A stretch of DNA of 10,391 nucleotides from assembly GCA_039936115.1 (NCBI GenBank), contig JBDTIZ010000166.1:1-10391 (forward strand), written 5' to 3'. The translations under genes and the position numbers were made by a program. Below the pieces are notes generated by a model, which was not told the origin of the DNA, made no database searches, and was given only the letters and a program-made list of their open reading frames with translations. Each line of letters starts with the position of its first letter. The first letter of the stretch is position 1. The stretch comes from DATIJJ01 sp039936115 (GTDB taxonomy: Bacteria > Pseudomonadota > Gammaproteobacteria > DSM-16500). Shown in pieces: positions 7,268 to 10,391 of this stretch.

Positions 7268-7372
7268 GGCTTTTGTAGGGGCGAACCTATGTGCTCGCCC
7301 TCTCAACCGAAGACATGGCATTTGCGTATTAAGGCCGACGGGCGAACACACAGGTTCGCCCCTACAAAAGCC
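7268..7372. repeat. Head-to-head REP-like pair (copies 2 and 3), 33-bp inverted repeat
   Basis: The left arm (7268-7300) and right arm (7340-7372) are inverted copies that differ at two of 33 positions, with a 39-base centre. Each arm also carries its own GGGCGAAC/GTTCGCCC-type hairpin (the left copy is imperfect, GCTCGCCC). The left copy matches the hutU-hutH repeat in direct orientation; the right is reversed. Such paired opposite-facing palindromes resemble BIME/REP doublets mobilised by RAYT transposases, or a small MITE. The pair occupies most of the 148-bp hutH-mutY gap. Folded as one unit it would give a long stem at the 3' end of the hut message. No transposase gene is in the window, and I see no clear target-site duplication at the edges. 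Confidence 0.85.
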
Positions 7373-7399
7373 TAGTATCAATTTAGATGATGGTAAAAC

Positions 7400-8470
7400 A
7401 TGAACCTAAAAAAAATAACCACCCCAACAACTTTCCAAAAACTCGTCTTAACCTGGTTTGATAGTCACGGTCGAAAAGATTTACCCTGGCAACATGACAA
7501 AACCCCTTATCGAGTCTGGATTTCAGAAATCATGTTGCAACAAACCCAAGTCGTCACGGTAATACCTTATTTCCAGCGTTTTATCGCACGCTTTCCTGAT
7601 GTGCAGTCGCTTGCATTTGCCAAAGAGGATGATGTTTTACACTTATGGACTGGTTTGGGATATTACAATCGCGCACGCAATTTACATCGCACCGCAAAAT
7701 CCATTGCTGAAAATTTTCAAGGCAAGTTTCCTGCTGATCTTGAAGAGTTGCAATCACTGCCAGGTATCGGTCGTTCAACGGCGGGTGCAATTCTTGCAAT
7801 TGCGTTTCAACAACGCGCTGCGATTTTAGATGGAAATGTCAAACGTGTCCTCACACGATTTCATGCCATTAAAGAATGGTCAGGCGAAAAAAACACTGCG
7901 GCAGCTCTCTGGGAAATCACAGAAAAGCTGACGCCAAACAACCGGGTTGCTGATTACACCCAAGCAATGATGGATATGGGTGCGACTGTGTGTATTCGCG
8001 GTAAACCGCATTGTGACATCTGTCCGTTACAAAAACTCTGTCTTGCGCGTCAATTAGGCATTGAAAAAACCTTACCGCGCGCAAAACCTAAAAAAATATT
8101 ACCCATACGCCAAGCTACTTTACTCATTTTACAAAATGCCAACTGCGTCTTACTCGAAAAACGTCCGCCGGTGGGAATTTGGGGCGGCTTGTGGAGTTTG
8201 CCTGAAATTATAAATTTTACCGATGAAGATGCGATCCATGCTGTTTGTCGACAACGTTTTCAAATCCAGAGCAACACAGTCAAGTTAGATGAACCGTTTC
8301 GCCATACGTTTAGTCATTTTCATTTAGACATTTTACCGGCCTTAGTTACGCTAAAAACTAAGCCTCGTAAAATCATGGATAGCGAACAGAGAATTTGGTA
8401 TAACCTGCAGCAATCGCAGGAAGTTGGTTTGCCGGCGCCTGTGAAAAAATTATTAAGGAACCTTTCATGA
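7400..8470 (+). CDS. mutY: A/G-specific adenine DNA glycosylase
   Basis: MutY removes adenine mispaired with 8-oxoguanine, preventing G:C to T:A transversions as part of the GO system. The 356 residues are close to E. coli MutY (350). The HhH-GPD catalytic domain shows SEIMLQQTQV (42-51, Glu43 catalytic), LPGIGRSTAGAI (120-131, helix-hairpin-helix) and ILDGNVKRV (142-150, Asp144 catalytic). The [4Fe-4S] ligands Cys198, Cys205, Cys208 and Cys214 follow with C-x6-C-x2-C-x5-C spacing. The C-terminal Nudix-like domain has GIWGGLWSLPE (259-269) and HTFSHFHL (302-309), the region that reads 8-oxoG. The Shine-Dalgarno sequence is weak. The stop codon overlaps the yggX start in ATGA. Confidence 0.97.
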   Translation: MNLKKITTPTTFQKLVLTWFDSHGRKDLPWQHDKTPYRVWISEIMLQQTQVVTVIPYFQRFIARFPDVQSLAFAKEDDVLHLWTGLGYYNRARNLHRTAKSIAENFQGKFPADLEELQSLPGIGRSTAGAILAIAFQQRAAILDGNVKRVLTRFHAIKEWSGEKNTAAALWEITEKLTPNNRVADYTQAMMDMGATVCIRGKPHCDICPLQKLCLARQLGIEKTLPRAKPKKILPIRQATLLILQNANCVLLEKRPPVGIWGGLWSLPEIINFTDEDAIHAVCRQRFQIQSNTVKLDEPFRHTFSHFHLDILPALVTLKTKPRKIMDSEQRIWYNLQQSQEVGLPAPVKKLLRNLS

Positions 8471-8751
8471 CACGACTAATTCATTGCACGAAGTTAAAGA
8501 AAGAAGCCGAAGGTTTTGAAACACCGCCGTATCCAGGGGAACTGGGTAAAAAAGTTTATGCAGAGATTTCGAAAGAAGCTTGGCAGCTTTGGATTCAACA
8601 TCAAACCATGCTAATCAATGAGTATCGTTTGAGCATGCTGGATGCCAATGCGCGGGTATTTCTTCAGGATGAAATGGAACGATTTCTCTTCGGCACCGGC
8701 AGCGCGAAACCTGCAGGCTACGTACCACCTGAGCATCCTTCAAGCAACTAA
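8467..8751 (+). CDS. yggX: YggX family Fe(II)-trafficking / oxidative damage protection protein
   Basis: YggX is a small cytosolic protein linked to Fe(II) handling and to protection of iron-sulfur enzymes from oxidation. At 94 residues it is close to the 91 of the E. coli protein. Conserved segments are EAEGF (14-18), YPGELGKK (22-29), ISKEAWQLW (34-42) and QTMLINEYRL (46-55), with the conserved Cys7 present. It overlaps mutY by four bases (ATGA), and AAGGA (8455-8459) lies seven bases upstream, so the two are translationally coupled. The mutY-yggX pairing is also found in enterobacteria. It puts an iron-protection protein next to an Fe-S DNA repair enzyme. The mltC gene that follows in E. 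coli is absent; a tRNA gene follows instead. Confidence 0.96.
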   Translation: MTRLIHCTKLKKEAEGFETPPYPGELGKKVYAEISKEAWQLWIQHQTMLINEYRLSMLDANARVFLQDEMERFLFGTGSAKPAGYVPPEHPSSN

Positions 8752-8803
8752 ATGCTTTTAACAGGGATAAGCGAAAAGTATTCCAAATTAAGCCACTTTT
8801 TAC

Positions 8804-8832
8804 TTGACTCAAACCGCCGCAATCGGTTTAAT
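8804..8832 (+). promoter_or_regulatory. sigma70-type promoter of tRNA-Phe with GC-rich discriminator
   Basis: TTGACT (8804-8809, 5/6 to the -35 consensus) and TTTAAT (8827-8832, 5/6 to the -10) are separated by exactly 17 bases. The following ATCGCCTC is GC-rich, as in stable-RNA promoters under stringent control. Transcription would begin near 8839-8842, about 15 bases before the mature tRNA 5' end. Confidence 0.8.
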
Positions 8833-8855
8833 ATCGCCTCGCAACAAATACCTCT

Positions 8856-8931
8856 GGCCAGATAGCTCAGTTGGTAGAGCAAAGGACTGAAAATCCTTGT
8901 GTCCCTGGTTCGATTCCAGGTCTGGCCACCA
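8856..8931 (+). tRNA. tRNA-Phe (anticodon GAA)
   Basis: A 76-base tRNA with all arms visible: acceptor GGCCAGA (8856-8862) pairs with TCTGGCC (8921-8927), D stem GCTC/GAGC (8865-8868, 8877-8880), anticodon stem AAGGA/TCCTT (8882-8886, 8894-8898) with loop CTGAAAA, and T stem CCTGG/CCAGG (8904-8908, 8916-8920) with loop TTCGATT. The anticodon GAA is at 8889-8891. A73 and the CCA end (8929-8931) are encoded. It is very similar to E. coli tRNA-Phe by eye. Confidence 0.98.
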
Positions 8932-9040
8932 GTTAATCAATACGTTATTTCTCGGGTCTTTCCCATTTCAGGGGCACTCACTTTAAGAACACAGTACTCT
9001 AACCCGTAACCTATCATTTCAAAATTCCGAAAACCATTAA

Positions 9041-9074
9041 TTGCAAGAGCGAACACCCTCGCGCGCCCTTGCAA
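9041..9074. repeat. Imperfect hairpin downstream of the orphan gene, possible degenerate REP-like copy
   Basis: The arms 9041-9051 and 9064-9074 (TTGCAAGAGCG / CGCCCTTGCAA) pair over 11 bases with one A/C mismatch, which becomes a G-U wobble in minus-strand RNA. The loop is 12 bases. The hairpin lies just beyond the stop of the minus-strand gene at 9085 and is followed in that direction by TTAATGGTTTT, so it may be an imperfect terminator for that gene. Its interior (9047-9068) matches the 22-base REP core at 7340-7361 at 16 of 22 positions. The rest of 8932-9084 shows nothing I can name. Confidence 0.45.
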
Positions 9075-9084
9075 AAAAGATTAT

Positions 9085-10260
9085 TTATTTTTTTGATTTG
9101 CTGATTGGTGATAATGACAATGAAGATAGCAATGGATCCAGTTGTGATTGAGCATTCGATTGAGATTGCGCCTGGGGAACCAGAAGAAGTCTTCGGCCAA
9201 ATAAATTCGGTGAACCAGCTGCAGTTAATGACACTCTACGTTTAAAATTCCCCGACGGACTACCTTGAGGCTGTGAGGACAAAGCAGTTGTCGATACGGC
9301 ACGCTGCACTTGACTGGACGGTGATCCACTCGCCGCCTTAGCCTTAACAGTAACCTCTCCTTCTTTCTTCTCCGATATCTCGCCGAGTTGTGCTGGCACT
9401 CCGGGTGCGGGCTTAGATGTAGGTGAAGGTGGCTTAGCTTTAGATATATGAGAATCTCCAAAGCTTAATGAACGTTGCAAACGCTGTGGACTTGGCTCTT
9501 TCCTAGCGTGAACTTTCAGAATAGCAGCCTCAAATTTATCTATCTTATTCTCAAATTTAAATTTAATGCACCCTGCTTCAATCACTTTAGCATCCGGTCC
9601 AGCATTCATCACTAAAGGCGCTTGTATTACATTAACAAATAGATTTGCTTGATTTTCGGCGGTGATTACAACTTCACCTAAAGCCTTATTTATTGCATCA
9701 ACCTTGGCTTGGCGATCAGCCTCCGGGATGGCAGAACCCCCGCTGCCAATAATTGTGTGGCGCAAATACATATTTTCAGAGTATTTTTTCGCATATAAAT
9801 CTTCAGCATACATGGTGAATAAATTGGTACTTGACTCACCCCCATTAAAATCACCGAAAACCAAGACTTCATGTTTTTGAAAGCTCGGAAGAGAAGCTTC
9901 TTGATTAGAAATCACCAATCTATCATTTAATGCATCTAACTCAGATTTGAATAATTCCAGTAGCTTGGTTCCTTTACGAGATAAGCTATTTGTGCCCGTA
10001 GAATAGTCACCTAATACAATAACCTGATAATCTTTACCACTTGTTGTTTGGGTTGTAAAACGACGTACCAAAGGTTCTGCTTTACTATCTGCACCGGCTT
10101 CGATTGTGGATGGAACTACAACCACAGCTGTTGCGTCTTTCACGCCTAGAATCTTCTTTCCGTTATTATCCTGAAACGCTTCTATCTTTGCAGGCGCCAA
10201 TATAGATCTGTTTGTGAGGGGATTCCCCAGATTATGAATCATGACAAAAATTGTAAACAT
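9085..10260 (-). CDS. Unknown protein with possible EEP-like strands and a disordered Ser/Pro-rich tail
   Basis: I do not recognise this 391-residue protein. Residues 1-250 look folded; there is no signal peptide or membrane segment. Two strands share a pattern, YQVIVLGDYSTGT (78-90) and EVLVFGDFNGGE (131-142), separated by a helical stretch 93-115. The order strand, Arg-containing helix, strand plus GDFN resembles the central part of the endonuclease/exonuclease/phosphatase fold, but no catalytic Glu or terminal SDH motif is evident, so this is a weak hint. Residues 253-391 are Ser, Pro, Lys and Gln rich and probably disordered, with RSLS (263-266), RAVS (320-323), RRVS (341-344) and a QSQSNAQSQ stretch (364-372). 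The start is well supported: AGGAG lies seven bases before the ATG. The gene stands alone and faces tRNA-Phe. A secreted effector is possible but unproven. Confidence 0.75.
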   Translation of the reverse strand: MFTIFVMIHNLGNPLTNRSILAPAKIEAFQDNNGKKILGVKDATAVVVVPSTIEAGADSKAEPLVRRFTTQTTSGKDYQVIVLGDYSTGTNSLSRKGTKLLELFKSELDALNDRLVISNQEASLPSFQKHEVLVFGDFNGGESSTNLFTMYAEDLYAKKYSENMYLRHTIIGSGGSAIPEADRQAKVDAINKALGEVVITAENQANLFVNVIQAPLVMNAGPDAKVIEAGCIKFKFENKIDKFEAAILKVHARKEPSPQRLQRSLSFGDSHISKAKPPSPTSKPAPGVPAQLGEISEKKEGEVTVKAKAASGSPSSQVQRAVSTTALSSQPQGSPSGNFKRRVSLTAAGSPNLFGRRLLLVPQAQSQSNAQSQLDPLLSSLSLSPISKSKK

Positions 10261-10391
10261 AATAACACTCCTGATTTTGTTTATAACATTTATTTACACG
10301 CTGCATTTTAACTTTCTGATTATATTGATATAAATTGAAAAAAAACCGATACGATGATTTTATTTTGTAGTTTATATTATCATAAAACCTA
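10261..10391 (-). promoter_or_regulatory. AT-rich leader and promoter region of the orphan gene
   Basis: On the minus strand a perfect -10 TATAAT lies at 10319-10324, about 58 bases before the ATG. No good -35 is present at 16-18 bases; the region there is T-rich (GGTTTTTTTT). AGGAG is present at the ribosome binding position. I see no direct-repeat box of the PmrA type (TTAATATT repeats). The strong AT bias differs from the coding DNA on its left. Confidence 0.5.

Noticed and set aside
5641..7372. CRISPR-like array from the repeated GGGCGAAC units
   Set aside because: Only three copies, with one inverted, spaced irregularly around a full gene; there are no regular spacers and no cas genes.
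8774..8802. AAAAGT / ACTTTT inverted repeat after yggX as a terminator
   Set aside because: The stem is six AT-rich pairs with a long loop, too weak for an intrinsic terminator.
8856..9084. tRNA-Phe as the integration site of a genomic island carrying the orphan gene
   Set aside because: No second copy of the tRNA 3' end and no integrase gene are visible in the window, so there is no att evidence; the right side is cut off.
9662..9880. Plus-strand open frame antisense to the orphan gene
   Set aside because: The minus-strand frame is far longer, has an AGGAG site and a TATAAT box; the short plus frame has neither.

Overview
The window looks like a chromosomal segment of a moderately AT-rich (low-to-mid 40s % GC by eye) gammaproteobacterium. 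The evidence is the mutY-yggX pair with a four-base overlap, a tRNA-Phe with encoded CCA behind a sigma70-type promoter, and HutU/HutH/MutY/YggX proteins that read like gammaproteobacterial family members. The last gene, an orphan protein with a long Ser/Pro/Lys-rich disordered tail, together with dispersed hairpin repeats of two families, is reminiscent of Legionellales or other host-associated gammaproteobacteria. That placement is inference only; no gene here fixes the genus.

Layout. Positions 1-860 (minus strand) hold birA, a biotin-protein ligase without the N-terminal DNA-binding domain, followed by the first 18 codons of an unidentified gene that runs off the left edge. Positions 961-1536 (plus) encode an isochorismatase-like cysteine hydrolase, divergent from birA. 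It converges on hutI at 1616-2863 (minus), with a 20-bp hairpin repeat between the two genes. Positions 2938-7251 (plus) hold hutG, hutU and hutH, divergent from hutI across a 74-bp region. Together these four genes encode the complete histidine-to-glutamate route: HutH (histidine to urocanate), HutU (to imidazolonepropionate), HutI (to formiminoglutamate) and HutG (to glutamate plus formamide). No hutC repressor or histidine transporter gene is present in the window.

Positions 7400-8751 hold mutY and yggX, a translationally coupled oxidative-damage defence pair. A strong tRNA promoter and tRNA-Phe(GAA) follow at 8804-8931. The right end (9085-10260, minus) holds a 391-residue protein of unknown function with its own Shine-Dalgarno sequence and a perfect TATAAT -10 box.

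The most interesting non-coding structure is a small REP-like repeat family built on GGGCGAAC-N6-GTTCGCCC. One copy lies inside the hutU-hutH gap and two lie head-to-head in the hutH-mutY gap, forming a 33-bp inverted repeat. A degenerate fourth copy may lie between tRNA-Phe and the orphan gene. A second, unrelated hairpin repeat (GTCATTCCCGC type) lies between the cysteine hydrolase gene and hutI. The most interesting protein is the orphan, which has two GD(Y/F)-containing strands resembling part of the endonuclease/exonuclease/phosphatase fold and a tail carrying three R-x-(L/V)-S motifs. I see no clear undescribed multi-gene system; most of the window is ordinary metabolism and housekeeping.
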